From Corynebacterium aquilae DSM 44791 (GTDB lineage Bacteria; Actinomycetota; Actinomycetes; Mycobacteriales; Mycobacteriaceae), in assembly GCF_001941445.1 (NCBI RefSeq), contig NZ_CP009245.1, forward strand, positions 1,945,992 to 2,009,991: a stretch of 64,000 nucleotides of DNA, read 5' to 3'. This document shows positions 46,430-56,373 of the stretch, piece by piece. Both the position numbers and the translations under genes were made by a program. Below the pieces are notes generated by a model. It made no database searches. It was not told the DNA's origin and worked only from the letters and a program-made list of their open reading frames with translations. How positions within the stretch are numbered: position 1 is the stretch's first letter; each line of letters starts with the position of its first letter.

Positions 46430-46825
46430 CTAACAACAGTGCACAAAAACCTCACAAACCACAGTAATTAGACCGGTATAAACCGCAGCCCAGAACACCT
46501 TTCCCCCCAAAAATGCACTTTTGGTCACTAAGCTGCATCTTTCACCATCCAACGACCACCGCAGGGCTTTAACACCGATCCCCAACCCACACGCTGTGGC
46601 ACCCCACAGGTAATTCGCCTGGCTCAAAAGTTGCGAAGTCTTGACCTTTGCACGATTTTCACCCCGGATCTCCTCTGCATTATCTAACTGATCCGGCGCT
46701 ACACATGAACGTGCGCCTACGGACTGAAGTCCCTTTATAGAGACCTCCGACGTTTGCGCCAGGACAAAAAGGGCTCCTCCCCCACTAACCAGCCGTGAAT
46801 TCGGGAGACTTGCTCCCCAAAACAC
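46430..46825 (-). CDS. Possible small protein, unknown
   Basis: An open frame of 131 codons with a hydrophobic C-terminal segment (KVFWAAVYTGLITVVCEVF). GGGGAG lies six bases before its GTG, and TATATATAGG lies about 50 bases further upstream as a possible -10. The protein resembles nothing I know and its composition (many Cys, Trp) is odd. It may be a chance frame in the long nlpC upstream region, or the leftover of a gene disturbed by the nearby insertion element. Confidence 0.25.
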   Translation of the reverse strand: MFWGASLPNSRLVSGGGALFVLAQTSEVSIKGLQSVGARSCVAPDQLDNAEEIRGENRAKVKTSQLLSQANYLWGATACGLGIGVKALRWSLDGERCSLVTKSAFLGGKVFWAAVYTGLITVVCEVFVHCC

Positions 46826-46886
46826 CCCAGACTCCCCGCCCGAGAGCGCCTAAAGTTCTCGGCGCTTGCACGGCACCTATATATAG

Positions 46887-46894
46887 GTATTAGG
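46887..46894. repeat. Left target-site duplication of the IS element
   Basis: GTATTAGG, identical to 48340-48347 on the other side of the element. Eight bases is the usual duplication length for IS256-family elements. Confidence 0.9.
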
Positions 46895-48339
46895 GAGTGT
46901 GTCAAGTTTTTTGTGTGTGAACTTCGGCTTACAGGTAAGGCTCGAACCGATCCGGGTAATGTGCTGACAGCTGATTGATGGCCGCAACCCACCCAGTCAC
47001 ACGCACCCCCTCAACAAACCGGCTCGTTCCCGCACGGGCACGCCCGGCCTTCTTTTTCGTTTTCTCCGCCTGCCGGTCCTCGATGTGGCAGATCATCAAC
47101 CACAACGCCTTGACCGCGGCAGCATCATTAGGAAACTGCCCCCGATTCCTTGTCGCTTTACGCAACTGCGCATTCATCGACTCGATCGCATTCGTGGTGT
47201 AGACAACCTTCCTCGCCTGCGGCGGGAACTGCAAAAACGGTATGAAACGCTCCCACGCATCCCGCCAAGCCTTCACCGCCTGCGGATACTTCAGCCCCAT
47301 GTCGCTGGCATCAAACTCGTCCAAAAACGCAAGCGCCTGCTCTGCCGTTGCAGCGGTGTAGATCTTCTTCAAAGCAGCCGCGACCGCGCTACGGTCCTTT
47401 GCCGCCACCCACCGCAGTGCGGTGCGGATCAGGTGCACCACACAGGTCTGCACCATCGCATCAGGCCAGGTGGCCTGCACCGCCTGTTCGAAACCTTTCA
47501 GCCCATCACAGCAGACGATGAACACATCTTTGACCCCACGGTTAGCCAACTCCGCACAGACCTGGGCCCAAAACGCCGCGCCCTCATTGTTTGCGATCCA
47601 CAGCCCCAAGATCTGCCGGGTACCCTCCATGGTGATGCCGACCGCCATATAGCAGGCCTTGTTGACGACCCGGGCACCATCACGGATTTTGATGCGCAAA
47701 GCATCCAGGTAGATCACCGGGTAGAACTCCTCTAAGTCCCGGTGCTGCCAGGCAAGTACCTCATCTAGGACCTGGTCGGTGATCTGGGAGATCGTCTCAT
47801 GCGACAAATCCACACCCAACGTGGTGGCCAGGTGGTGCTGGATGTCACGAAGGCTGGTGCCTGCGGCATACAGAGAGATGATCAGGTCGTCGACATCGGT
47901 GATCCTGCGGGCTCCTTTGGGCACCATCCGTGGGGTGAAGCTGCCGCTGCGATCCCTGGGCACGGTGATGTCGATAGGCCCGTACTGGGACTGGACGGTT
48001 TTGTTGTAGGAGCCGTTGCGGTGATTGTCGGCCGTGCCGTGGCGGGCTTTGCCTGTGCGGTCTCCTGCTTGGTAACCGAGGTGGGCGTCCATTTCGGCTT
48101 GCAGTGCGGTGTTGATCCCGGTCTGGATCATCGAACGCACCATGTCGTTGATGTCGGTTGATGATGTGGCGAACTCTTTGAGGATCTCGGCGAGTTCAGG
48201 GCTGGACATCAGTCGCTTCTCTAGTTGTTTAAGCCGGGCTTTGTCTTGCGGGTCGCGGGTGGTCATGGTGGTCATTGTGGAGCATCCTCCTCGATGGGTG
48301 GTGATTTAACACGTCACACACAAACCATCTGACACTCTC
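46895..48339 (-). mobile_element. IS256-family insertion sequence, complete
   Basis: A 1445-bp element bounded by imperfect terminal inverted repeats. The left end begins GAGTGTGTCA and the right end, read inward, begins GAGAGTGTCA. Both continue to TTTGTGTGTGA, with about 21 of 26 positions matching. Both ends are flanked by the same 8-bp GTATTAGG. It carries one intact transposase gene. The element has separated the conserved nlpC and qcr loci. Intact ends, gene and duplication suggest a recent insertion that may still be mobile. Confidence 0.93.
46929..48275 (-). CDS. IS256-family (Mutator-like) DDE transposase
   Basis: A 448-residue transposase. The DDE triad is probably the Asp in VIYLDALRIKI, the Asp in FIVCCDGLKGFEQAV, and the Glu in TTNAIESMNAQLRK. 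The middle CVVHLIRTALRWV is the C/D(2)H signature of this family. The N-terminal helical region binds the DNA ends. The frame is complete, with AGGAGG about 11 bases before the ATG. Confidence 0.95.
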   Translation of the reverse strand: MTTMTTRDPQDKARLKQLEKRLMSSPELAEILKEFATSSTDINDMVRSMIQTGINTALQAEMDAHLGYQAGDRTGKARHGTADNHRNGSYNKTVQSQYGPIDITVPRDRSGSFTPRMVPKGARRITDVDDLIISLYAAGTSLRDIQHHLATTLGVDLSHETISQITDQVLDEVLAWQHRDLEEFYPVIYLDALRIKIRDGARVVNKACYMAVGITMEGTRQILGLWIANNEGAAFWAQVCAELANRGVKDVFIVCCDGLKGFEQAVQATWPDAMVQTCVVHLIRTALRWVAAKDRSAVAAALKKIYTAATAEQALAFLDEFDASDMGLKYPQAVKAWRDAWERFIPFLQFPPQARKVVYTTNAIESMNAQLRKATRNRGQFPNDAAAVKALWLMICHIEDRQAEKTKKKAGRARAGTSRFVEGVRVTGWVAAINQLSAHYPDRFEPYL

Positions 48340-48347
48340 GTATTAGG
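48340..48347. repeat. Right target-site duplication of the IS element
   Basis: GTATTAGG, the partner of 46887-46894. Confidence 0.9.
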
Positions 48348-48935
48348 TTTCTGCGGAACTACCGCGCCTTCTGTGATTAAAGACCTGTCGTTAAACCAGT
48401 TGTCCACAGCGTGCTCATGTAGCGGAAGAATTCGAGATTCGCTCGGAAAGCACCCCACGGACCTGAGCACAGACGAATTCCTACAGCTGGGTCCAAAGCC
48501 GTGCACCGCACTTCTTCAGCGTTGCATTGCTCATACAGATAGGGGGAGTTCCCGCATGAACCGTCAGGCAGGCATTGAGAGCGCTTTACCGCCCCCAACC
48601 CGATGGAGGCGCCATAGCGCCGATGAAGACGTTTTAGCTGTGCAGTATCCACCCCGTCGGACCCCAAAACCGAGAACCTGGAAAACCGTACGGCAGACAG
48701 TGCGCGAGAGAAATGATGAAGGGCATTACGAGCGCTTCGTTCTACCGTGGCTTGTAGCACGTGAATCGGTGGTCACTTTGCTATGGAGTTTGTAGCGAAG
48801 CCTCCGCGGGACTCATTTCTTGCGCCCTAGTCCGACAACGGAGTCTCGAACGAGTATGCAGCTAGCAGCGCTGTGCGCGATTTGGGCTGATGTTGTGGCT
48901 AGGACTTCCGGGGTATTGATTAGTACGCAACGCCG
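48348..48935. other. Non-coding stretch between the IS element and qcrB
   Basis: About 590 bases. Frames of 127-140 codons exist on both strands but have no recognisable domain, no good ribosome site and unlikely composition. Before the insertion this was part of the long region upstream of the nlpC gene. Confidence 0.4.
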
Positions 48936-48973
48936 AAGCCCCCAAGCTCTTCCGGGGAAGGGCTTGGGGGCTT
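48936..48973 (-). terminator. Hairpin after qcrB
   Basis: A perfect 12-bp stem, AAGCCCCCAAGC / GCTTGGGGGCTT, with a 14-base loop lies 54 bases past the qcrB stop. The following T-run is weak on the minus strand. Confidence 0.65.
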
Positions 48974-49027
48974 GTGAGGCAGTTGGTACGTTCTATCCCT
49001 CGCAGTGGTGGGGATGAAACGAACTGT

Positions 49028-50650
49028 TTAGTGCTTCTCGGCGTCGGCTGCGCGGTTGCGCTCGTTGAGAGCGTCGAGCATTGCAACCTCTTCTTCGTGG
49101 TTTGCGTGCTCGATGGCTGCAGCCTTGTCGGCAATCTCCTTGGAGTCGGGGCTGAAGAAGGAGCCACGACCCGGGTGACCGGCGAAGCCGAGCTGGTTCA
49201 TCTGCTTCGGGACAGCAGCACCGGCGTACTCGAGCGGGATCGGGTGACCGTGCTCGTCGACCGGACCCAGCGGCTGGTGAACCTCGATGAAGGCACCGTT
49301 GGGCAGCTGGTTGATGACACCGGTCTCGATACCGTGCTCCAGGACCTCGCGGTCGGAGCGCTGCAGGCCGATGCAGATGCGGTAGGTAGCCAAGTACACC
49401 AGCGGCGGAACGATGATCAGGCCGATACGACCAACCCAGGTCATCGCGTTCAGCGAGACGTGGAAGTGGTAGGCCCACAGGTCGTTACCACCGGAGAGGG
49501 TGAGCAGGGCGTAGAAGGACAGTGCCATCATGCCCAGGGAGGTACGAACCGGAACGTCGCGGGGACGCTGCAGGATGTTGTGGTGTGCGTCGTCGCCGGT
49601 GATCTTCTTTTCGATCCAGGGGTATGCGAACAGCAGGACCACGAGGATACCGAGGAGAACAGCGACCCAGAACACGGCCGGGACGGTGTAGTTACCGAGG
49701 TAGAGCTCCCATGCCGGCATGACACGAGCAGCACCGTCAGTCCACAGCATGTAGATATCCGGCTGGGAACCAGCGGAGACCTGAGACGGGTTGTAGGGGC
49801 CGAGGTTCCAGATGGCGTTGATCTGGAAGGCACCTGCCATGAAGGCCAGAAGGCCGAAGGTGATAGCACCGAAGGCGACGGACTTGACGGCGAAGACCGG
49901 CAGGATGCGGACGCCGACGACGTTGTTCTCGGTACGACCAGCGCCCGGGAACTGGGTGTGCTTCTGGTACCAGACCAGAGCCAGGTGGGCTGCGATGAGG
50001 CCGAGCAGGATGCCCGGAATCAGCAGCACGTGGGCGATATAGAAGCGGTCCAGCATGATTTCGGACGGGAAGTCGCCGCCGAAGATCATCCAGTGCATCC
50101 AGGTACCGATGACCGGGATGGAGATGACGATTGCGGACATGATTCGCAGACCAACACCAGAGAGCAGGTCGTCCGGCAGGGAGTAGCCCATGAAGCCTTC
50201 GGCCACGGACAGCAGCAGCAGGACGCAACCGATGATCCAGTTGGCCTCACGCGGGCGACGGAATGCGCCGGTGAAGAAGATGCGGAACATGTGGACCATG
50301 ATGGACACGGCGAACATCAGTGCAGCCCAGTGGTGGAGCTGACGGATGAACAGGCCACCACGAACCTCGAAGGAGAGGTTCAGTGCGGTCTCGTAAGCAC
50401 GAGACATCTCCACACCACGCAACGGCAGGTAAGCGCCGTCGTAGATGACCTTGGTGATGGAGGGGTCGAAGAACAGGGTCAGGTAGATACCCGAGAGCAG
50501 CAGCACTACGAAGGAGTAGAGCGCGATCTCACCCAGCAGGAAGGACCAGTGGGTCGGGAAGACCTTGTTAATTTGGGTACGCAGGCCGCCAGACAGGGTG
50601 TAGCGGGAGTCTACGTTGTTACCGATTTGGGCTAGTTTCTTGTTGCTCAT
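49028..50650 (-). CDS. qcrB: Cytochrome bc1 complex cytochrome b subunit (QcrB)
   Basis: A 540-residue membrane protein with about nine hydrophobic segments. It is longer than mitochondrial cytochrome b because of an actinobacterial C-terminal extension. Heme-ligand His residues occur in [13 protein letters not shown] and [16 protein letters not shown]. The quinone-site loop region and conserved [12 protein letters not shown] at the N terminus fit QcrB. It oxidises menaquinol in the bcc-aa3 supercomplex. Its ATG overlaps the qcrA stop (ATGA), showing tight coupling. Confidence 0.97.
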   Translation of the reverse strand: MSNKKLAQIGNNVDSRYTLSGGLRTQINKVFPTHWSFLLGEIALYSFVVLLLSGIYLTLFFDPSITKVIYDGAYLPLRGVEMSRAYETALNLSFEVRGGLFIRQLHHWAALMFAVSIMVHMFRIFFTGAFRRPREANWIIGCVLLLLSVAEGFMGYSLPDDLLSGVGLRIMSAIVISIPVIGTWMHWMIFGGDFPSEIMLDRFYIAHVLLIPGILLGLIAAHLALVWYQKHTQFPGAGRTENNVVGVRILPVFAVKSVAFGAITFGLLAFMAGAFQINAIWNLGPYNPSQVSAGSQPDIYMLWTDGAARVMPAWELYLGNYTVPAVFWVAVLLGILVVLLFAYPWIEKKITGDDAHHNILQRPRDVPVRTSLGMMALSFYALLTLSGGNDLWAYHFHVSLNAMTWVGRIGLIIVPPLVYLATYRICIGLQRSDREVLEHGIETGVINQLPNGAFIEVHQPLGPVDEHGHPIPLEYAGAAVPKQMNQLGFAGHPGRGSFFSPDSKEIADKAAAIEHANHEEEVAMLDALNERNRAADAEKH

Positions 50651-51852
50651 GAACGACGCTCCCAGAATGCCGGGCCGACGGGCTCGACGAAGTTGCCGGC
50701 GGCGACGAGGTACCCCTCGTCATCAACGGTGATGGGCAGCTGCGGCAGTGCACGAGCGGCGGGGCCGAAGACCGGCTTGCCGTAGTGCAGCGCGTTGAAC
50801 TGCGACTGGTGGCACGGGCACAGGATGCGGTTGGTCTGCTGCTCGTACAGAGACGTGGGGCAACCGATGTGCGTGCAAATCTTGGAGTAGGCGTAGTAAT
50901 CGCCGTAGTGGAAGTCCTCTTGGCCTTCACGCTGCACAGCCTTGAGCGCATCTTCGGTGCGCAGGCGGATCAGCATGACGGGGTTACGGGGACCGTGCAC
51001 GGAGTGCATCTGCATCTCGTAGACGTCGCGGTTGGGGTCGTAGGACTCGCCATCGTTGACGTACTCAGCGGGAAGCGGGAAGACGGTTTCCATGGAGCCG
51101 GCGGACAGATCCTCCGGGCGCATACGGACCAGGCGGGAAATGCCCTGGGTGCTGTAGTGGCCGTGGTGCTCCTCGGCGATGGCGCCGGTGTCGCGACCTA
51201 GGTACAGCTTGACGCCTTCGTTGGACAGGGTCCAACCGGAGGTCCACAGGGTGCCGTCGCCCTGGATGCCCAGCGGGCCCTTCTTCCAGGGGTTCTTGAT
51301 CATGCCGCCGAGCGGAGCCATGACAGCCAAGCCGGCGAGCACTGCGCCGCCAGCCATGGCACCCTTGAGCACCTTGCGGCGACCCAGGGTGGAGGTCTCC
51401 CAAGAGTCGTTCAGCAGTGCGACCAGGGTACGGCGGTCGACCTCTTCGGAGGGGCCGTCGTGGCGACGCTGAACGGAAATCTCTTCCGGAATGAACTTCT
51501 TGACGTACTGCACGGCGCCCACACCCATGGACATGATGGAAAGACCCATCGTGATGCCCAGCAGCGGGGTGTACAGGGTGTACTGCCAGAGGCCTTCGGA
51601 TCCAAGATCCTTGTAGTGCCACGGCCAGAACAGGTAGATGGCCATGAATGCCAAGGCGAGGACGATGCCGAGCACGAACCAGATGGTGATGGCGCGTTCT
51701 GCGCGCTTTTCAGCCGGGTCGTTGGCGATCGGGAAGCGTTCCTTGCGGTACGCAACGGTGACCTCGTCGAGCTCGGTGCCGAGGCGGGCGAGCTCTTCGT
51801 TACTCATGGAGTTCAGCTCCTGAGTGGTGTACTTCTTTTGTTCTTTACTCAT
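50647..51852 (-). CDS. qcrA: Cytochrome bc1 complex Rieske iron-sulfur subunit (QcrA)
   Basis: A 401-residue protein with three membrane segments in the N-terminal half, an actinobacterial feature, and a C-terminal Rieske domain. CTHIGC (326-331) and CPCH (345-348) supply the two Cys and two His ligands of the [2Fe-2S] cluster and the stabilising disulfide. It passes electrons from menaquinol to the QcrC hemes. Its start overlaps the qcrC stop by four bases. The ATG before [10 protein letters not shown] was chosen over a longer reading. Confidence 0.97.
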   Translation of the reverse strand: MSKEQKKYTTQELNSMSNEELARLGTELDEVTVAYRKERFPIANDPAEKRAERAITIWFVLGIVLALAFMAIYLFWPWHYKDLGSEGLWQYTLYTPLLGITMGLSIMSMGVGAVQYVKKFIPEEISVQRRHDGPSEEVDRRTLVALLNDSWETSTLGRRKVLKGAMAGGAVLAGLAVMAPLGGMIKNPWKKGPLGIQGDGTLWTSGWTLSNEGVKLYLGRDTGAIAEEHHGHYSTQGISRLVRMRPEDLSAGSMETVFPLPAEYVNDGESYDPNRDVYEMQMHSVHGPRNPVMLIRLRTEDALKAVQREGQEDFHYGDYYAYSKICTHIGCPTSLYEQQTNRILCPCHQSQFNALHYGKPVFGPAARALPQLPITVDDEGYLVAAGNFVEPVGPAFWERRS

Positions 51853-52739
51853 GAGCGGGATCCAATCCACAGTGCTGCGACAACACAAACAACGATGCCG
51901 AAGAGCCACATCATCAGACCTTCAGCCACGGGGCCGATGCCGCCGAGGCCCCAGCCACCCTGGGAGGGGGTGTCCTTCTGGGACTTGATGAAGGCGATGA
52001 TGTCCTTCTTCTCGTCAGCGGTGAGCTGACGATCGGAGAACTTGGGCATGTTCTGCGGGCCGGTCAGCATAGCCTGGTAGATCTCCTGCTCGTTTGCGGG
52101 ATCCAGAACCGGGGCGAACTTACCGGAGGACAGTGCGCCACCACGACCGGTGAAGTTGTGGCAAGACGCACAGTTCAGGCGGAAGAGCTCGGAGCCACGG
52201 GCAACGTCGGCCGGGTCGATCTTGCCGTCTTTGTAGTGAGCGCCACGGAGGTCTTCCATGGCGATGGTGCCGTCCTCGTTGCGGACAATGCCGGGGCCGC
52301 CACCGTTGGCGTCAACGTAAGCGGCGAGGGCGAGGGTCTGCTCCAGGTTGTAGCGAGGCGCCTTGCGCATCGCCTGGGAGCTGTTGCTCAGCATCGGCAT
52401 ACGGCCGGAGTGCACCTGGAAGTACACTGCGCCTTCGCCAACACCGATGAGCGAAGGGCCGCGGCCCTTGACGCCCTGCAGGTTCGCACCGTGGCAGGTG
52501 ATACAAGCAACGTCGTAGAGGTCTTTACCCTCAGCGACGAGGGCTTGCTTGTCCTGGCTTGCGGTGGCGACCTGTGCATCGGGGGTAAGTGCGTTGGCCA
52601 ACAGGCCAGCGCCGGTCAGACCCAGGGTCAGCGCAGCAGCACCAGCGATGGTGCGGCGGGCCTTCCGGCGGGCCTTGACCTTTTTCGCCGAGGCGGCTGC
52701 CGGAGCAACCTTCTCGGTGGTCTCGGGGGTGGTTTCCAT
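51849..52739 (-). CDS. qcrC: Di-heme cytochrome c subunit (QcrC)
   Basis: A 296-residue protein with a basic N terminus and an uncleaved-type membrane segment (about 31-51). Two cytochrome c domains carry CITCH (79-83) and CASCH (190-194), and a C-terminal membrane helix (about 272-292) follows. This di-heme cytochrome cc replaces both c1 and soluble c, passing electrons straight to cytochrome aa3. AAGGGA sits four bases before the ATG at 52739. Confidence 0.97.
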   Translation of the reverse strand: METTPETTEKVAPAAASAKKVKARRKARRTIAGAAALTLGLTGAGLLANALTPDAQVATASQDKQALVAEGKDLYDVACITCHGANLQGVKGRGPSLIGVGEGAVYFQVHSGRMPMLSNSSQAMRKAPRYNLEQTLALAAYVDANGGGPGIVRNEDGTIAMEDLRGAHYKDGKIDPADVARGSELFRLNCASCHNFTGRGGALSSGKFAPVLDPANEQEIYQAMLTGPQNMPKFSDRQLTADEKKDIIAFIKSQKDTPSQGGWGLGGIGPVAEGLMMWLFGIVVCVVAALWIGSRS

Positions 52740-52840
52740 CATTTCCCTTATGTCTCTGGTCGGAAAGTGAAGGGCTGTAGGCCGCAGGTCTCGCTCCTCC
52801 CCTGGGTGAAGGGGCGGGCGTGGCCTGTTGCCACTACGGC

Positions 52841-53455
52841 CTACTTAATGAAGTAAATGGTGATGAACAGGCCGATCCAGACGGCATCGACGAAGTGCCA
52901 GTAATAAGACACAACCATCGCTGCGGTCGCCTGGGCCGGAGTGAACTTCGACTTCGAGACGCGAAGAAGCACGACCACGAAGGCGAGAACACCAGCCAGA
53001 ACGTGTGCTGCGTGGAAGCCGGTCGTAATGAAGAAGACCGATCCGTAGACACTGTTCTGAATGGTGAGACCCTCGTGAACGAGGTGGTAGTACTCGTAGC
53101 CCTGTGCACACAGGAAGACTGTGCCCATCAGAGCCGAAAGTGCGTACCAGCGTCGAAGTCCGAAGACGTCACCGCGTTCAGCCGCGAATACGCCTGCCTG
53201 TGCCGTAAAGGAGGAACTGACCAGAATGATCGTTGCCACCGTGGCATAGGGGACGTTGAGATGGCCGGCGTCGACCTCCCACTGGTTTCCCTGGCCGTTT
53301 GCGCGAGATACGAAGTACATCGCGAAGAGGCCAGCGAAGAACATCAATTCCTGAGACAGGAACACAACGGTGCCGACACTGACCATATTGGGTCGGTTCA
53401 GTGCCGCAACACGTTGTGGTGCTGCCATATCTGTGTTTCCAACTGCGCTCGTCAC
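52841..53455 (-). CDS. ctaE: Cytochrome aa3 oxidase subunit III (CtaE)
   Basis: A 204-residue membrane protein with five hydrophobic segments. [20 protein letters not shown] contains the conserved Glu of subunit III, and the C terminus has [14 protein letters not shown]. The GTG at 53455 gives [15 protein letters not shown], which matches the N terminus I recall for C. glutamicum CtaE. It heads the ctaE-qcrCAB operon, 101 bases before qcrC. Confidence 0.96.
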   Translation of the reverse strand: MTSAVGNTDMAAPQRVAALNRPNMVSVGTVVFLSQELMFFAGLFAMYFVSRANGQGNQWEVDAGHLNVPYATVATIILVSSSFTAQAGVFAAERGDVFGLRRWYALSALMGTVFLCAQGYEYYHLVHEGLTIQNSVYGSVFFITTGFHAAHVLAGVLAFVVVLLRVSKSKFTPAQATAAMVVSYYWHFVDAVWIGLFITIYFIK

Positions 53456-53515
53456 GCCTTCTAGTATGGCGGTTTCACTACGCAATGTCACCTCGTTTGG
53501 GGGCGAGTTTTCCAC

Positions 53516-54025
53516 AGGCGACTGACAAAAATGCTGGTTGAGGGCTGACAGGTAGTTCTCAAAATTTTTTTGAAACTTTCGGGAACTTTTTGCCCGAGCT
53601 AAACGACGGCTTGTTTATGCAGGTTGATTAGCCATTCGCGCGAACCAGCCACATTCGGGGGCAGTTTTTCACACCTGGTTTGAACATTGGGCGAGTTTTT
53701 TCAATTTTCCCCCACCCCGACCGGGCGTGATACATCTCTCAATCCCATACGGGAACTGGCACACGTGCATACAACTTTCGATTGATAATGGCCTCATACC
53801 TTAGCGTGTAATGGGGGCTAATCCAACGGGCTATTGCCTACCGCCCCTCCCCTACCCGTCCCGAACGCGACAGCATCAAAGGTTAGCGCTTGCGCCACTC
53901 GCAGCAGCCAACCGAAAGCATCGCCGGTTTCCCTTTTAAGCAGTTCTAAAATCAGCTTGCACCCCTTCACAACCCAGCGCTTCCAATGACCGGCAGTCGG
54001 CCCAAAATCAAGGCCCACGCATAGA
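53516..54025 (-). promoter_or_regulatory. Upstream region of ctaE
   Basis: About 510 bases with no convincing gene. An AT-rich stretch with A/T runs (53555-53600) should contain the ctaE promoter. A small frame at 53818-54066 runs through the ctaF terminator and is judged spurious. Confidence 0.4.
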
Positions 54026-54058
54026 AAAGCCCGCCACATGAAACATGTGGCGGGCTTT
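54026..54058 (-). terminator. Intrinsic terminator after ctaF
   Basis: A perfect 15-bp stem, AAAGCCCGCCACATG / CATGTGGCGGGCTTT, with a 3-base loop and a TTTTC run on the minus strand, lies 38 bases past the ctaF stop. Confidence 0.92.
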
Positions 54059-54096
54059 CGACTCACCTCGAAGGCATCATCGAGGCGGGGAAAGTT

Positions 54097-54528
54097 CTAG
54101 TGCTTCTCGCGCGGAAGACCGTACTGCAGGTTCAGCATGGTGCCGGCCCAAATCAGAACCACGGCACCCAGAACGATCAGCCAGTAAGCCATGAAAGCGA
54201 TACCGTAACCCATCAGTGCGACAGCGACGGTCATCACGAAGGGCCAGATGGAACCCGGGCTGAAGAAGCCCAGCATGCCGGCACCGTCTTCGATCTCTGC
54301 CTCTTCCCAATCCTCAGGAAGAATGTCGATGCGACGCTCAGTGAAGTGGAAGTAAGCGCCCAGCATCAGAGTCAGCAAGGTGGCCAGAACCAGGCCAGTA
54401 GCACCAGCCCACTCGAGACCTTCAATGCTGCCGGTGTCTGAGACGTGCTTGGTGGCCAGGATGTAGATCACGGTCATCACGGCGAGGAACACCGTCACAC
54501 CGTAGAAAATTTTGGCGGAAGACTTCAT
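54097..54528 (-). CDS. ctaF: Cytochrome aa3 oxidase subunit IV (CtaF)
   Basis: A 143-residue actinobacterial subunit with four hydrophobic segments. The second loop [22 protein letters not shown] and [11 protein letters not shown] are family marks. It stabilises the oxidase in the bcc-aa3 supercomplex. It follows ctaC by 13 bases, with AAGGA about ten bases before its ATG. Confidence 0.95.
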   Translation of the reverse strand: MKSSAKIFYGVTVFLAVMTVIYILATKHVSDTGSIEGLEWAGATGLVLATLLTLMLGAYFHFTERRIDILPEDWEEAEIEDGAGMLGFFSPGSIWPFVMTVAVALMGYGIAFMAYWLIVLGAVVLIWAGTMLNLQYGLPREKH

Positions 54529-54541
54529 GTCAGCACATTCC

Positions 54542-55675
54542 TTACTTGTTCAGGTCGACCGTGTTGCTGTCAGCCTCAACACCACGAGTGTCGGTACGGC
54601 CGGACAGGAACGGGCTGGTGGAGGTTGCGTAGGCAGCCTCGCCGATGGACTTCAGAGCCTCAGAGTTCGGAGCATCCGGGTTGTCCATGCGGAACTTCAT
54701 GTAGTCCTTGAACTTCTCCGGAGAAACAACACGAATCTCAAAGTTCATCATTGCGTGGTAGGTACCGCACATCTCAGCACAGCGACCAACAAAGGCGCCT
54801 TCCTTTTCAATCTTCTCGATCTGGAAGACTCGCTGAGACTTGTTGCGCTCCGGGTGCGGGAAAGCATCGCGCTTGAAGAGGAACTCCGGAACCCAGAAGG
54901 AGTGGATCACGTCTGCGGACGCAAGGTTGAACTCGATCGCAGTGTTGGAGGGGAGCACCAGAACCGGAACCTCATCGGTGGAACCGAGGGTCTCGATCTT
55001 GTTGAAGTGGAGGTAGCTCATGTCCTCCTTGGACTTGCCGTGAATCGGACCGACCGGCTTCTCGTGACCCTCAGCCTCACCGTGTGCGGTGCGGGTGGTG
55101 TCGACGAAATCTGCAGCCTTGTCGAGGTGCTTCTGTGCAGCCTCATCGGTGCCGTTGTAGGCCTGGCCGGTCGGAGACAGCTCAGGAGCGATCTCGTTGT
55201 AACCGAACTTCCAGTTCCACTGGAACGCGGTGACGTCAACGGTAACCTTCGGATCCTTATCCAGCGCAGTGACCTTGTCCTGCGTCTGAACAGTGAAGAA
55301 GAACAGGCTCATCACGATGATGATCGGGATGATGGTCAGCACAATTTCCAGCGGAACGTTGTACTCGAACTGCTTCGGGAACTCGCCCTTGCCAGCCTTT
55401 TCAGCCTTCTTAGCGGAGAAAGCCACCAGGCACCACAACATGAGTGCCCACATAATGATGCCGATAATCCAGGCAGTCACCCAGGTCCAAACCCAGAAGT
55501 TGCCCATTGCCGTTGCCTCAGGGGTAATACCCTCTGGCCAGCCCATACGAAGGGCCTTGCCGAAGCTGCCACCCGGAGGGGCAACGTCACAGCCGGCGAG
55601 GACCATGGTGCTAGCGCCGGCAGTGGCGGCAAGCATGGCCTTGCGCGAAAATACTCGCGTAAAACGCTGTTTCAC
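54542..55675 (-). CDS. ctaC: Cytochrome aa3 oxidase subunit II, lipoprotein (CtaC)
   Basis: A 377-residue subunit. The N terminus is a lipoprotein signal with lipobox LAGC (Cys29). Two membrane helices follow (around 55-80 and 105-130). The extracytoplasmic cupredoxin domain binds CuA through [14 protein letters not shown] near residue 320. A charged insertion (around 165-215), rich in Glu, Asp and Lys, is typical of actinobacterial CtaC. AAGG lies about seven bases before the GTG. Confidence 0.96.
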   Translation of the reverse strand: MKQRFTRVFSRKAMLAATAGASTMVLAGCDVAPPGGSFGKALRMGWPEGITPEATAMGNFWVWTWVTAWIIGIIMWALMLWCLVAFSAKKAEKAGKGEFPKQFEYNVPLEIVLTIIPIIIVMSLFFFTVQTQDKVTALDKDPKVTVDVTAFQWNWKFGYNEIAPELSPTGQAYNGTDEAAQKHLDKAADFVDTTRTAHGEAEGHEKPVGPIHGKSKEDMSYLHFNKIETLGSTDEVPVLVLPSNTAIEFNLASADVIHSFWVPEFLFKRDAFPHPERNKSQRVFQIEKIEKEGAFVGRCAEMCGTYHAMMNFEIRVVSPEKFKDYMKFRMDNPDAPNSEALKSIGEAAYATSTSPFLSGRTDTRGVEADSNTVDLNK

Positions 55676-56373
55676 GTGTGTCTGCCTTCCTGTCCACACA
55701 GTACTTAAGAACTTTCCAAAACGCCCCGTGACCTGGGTTAATTAGCCTCCAAAAGGGGGCCATTTCCGTGTCACAAGGCAGCAACAGGCAATAAAAGTGC
55801 CCGTTAAACACCTGTGAGTTTACTGCATGCGTCCATATTGCACCCAACAGGTTCCGGGCCGTTGTTGCACAACTCACACCAGTTTGTGCTGATAGATAGG
55901 GCAGCCCACCCCAAGCAGCCCGAGCACTACACCCCTTTAGCCATGCCCTTTAGCCCACACCCCCACCCACCACCTCCACATCCATCCCACACGCACCCAG
56001 ACCGACGCAGCGGACCTAGCCAGCACCCACAGCGCCCAGCTACCCCCATTGGGGGGCACTCTTATTGTTGATACGTTCTTGTGGCACTGCCAAAACTCGC
56101 GGAAATCCTCACCCACCCAACCCCACCGAACCAACCGCCAGCGCCACATCGCCCACCACAGCGTTTTGCGCACCTTATATATAGGCATATATAGACAACA
56201 TTCCACCCACGCCCCCAGGCCTGGCGCGCCAAGAAAACCTTCTCGTGCGTCGAAGCGTAAAGTGTATGCAACACACCCGCCCACGCCAGCAGCTATCTGC
56301 CTCACAAAAGGCTTCCCAGACACTGCCCAGGCGCGTGGGCATTGTCACGAATGAATTGAGGACACCTAGTTCT
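55676..56373. promoter_or_regulatory. ctaC / ltsA divergent region
   Basis: About 700 bases between divergent genes. The middle (55940-56060) is C/A-rich and has no gene. On the plus strand TTATATATAGGCATATATAG (56172-56191) is a strong AT-rich element that could be the -10 region of an ltsA promoter. TAAAGT at 56258-56263 is a second candidate. No clear operator was found. Confidence 0.45.

Noticed and set aside
48373-48795. Possible 140-codon gene right of the IS element
   Set aside because: No domain, no ribosome site, and an overlapping frame of equal quality on the other strand.
53818-54066. Possible 82-codon gene upstream of ctaE
   Set aside because: It begins inside the ctaF terminator and has no plausible start signal or domain.
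55811-55890. Possible GlxR sites upstream of ctaC (TGTGAG, CTCACA)
   Set aside because: The half-sites are not at the right spacing to form a TGTGA-N6-TCACA palindrome.
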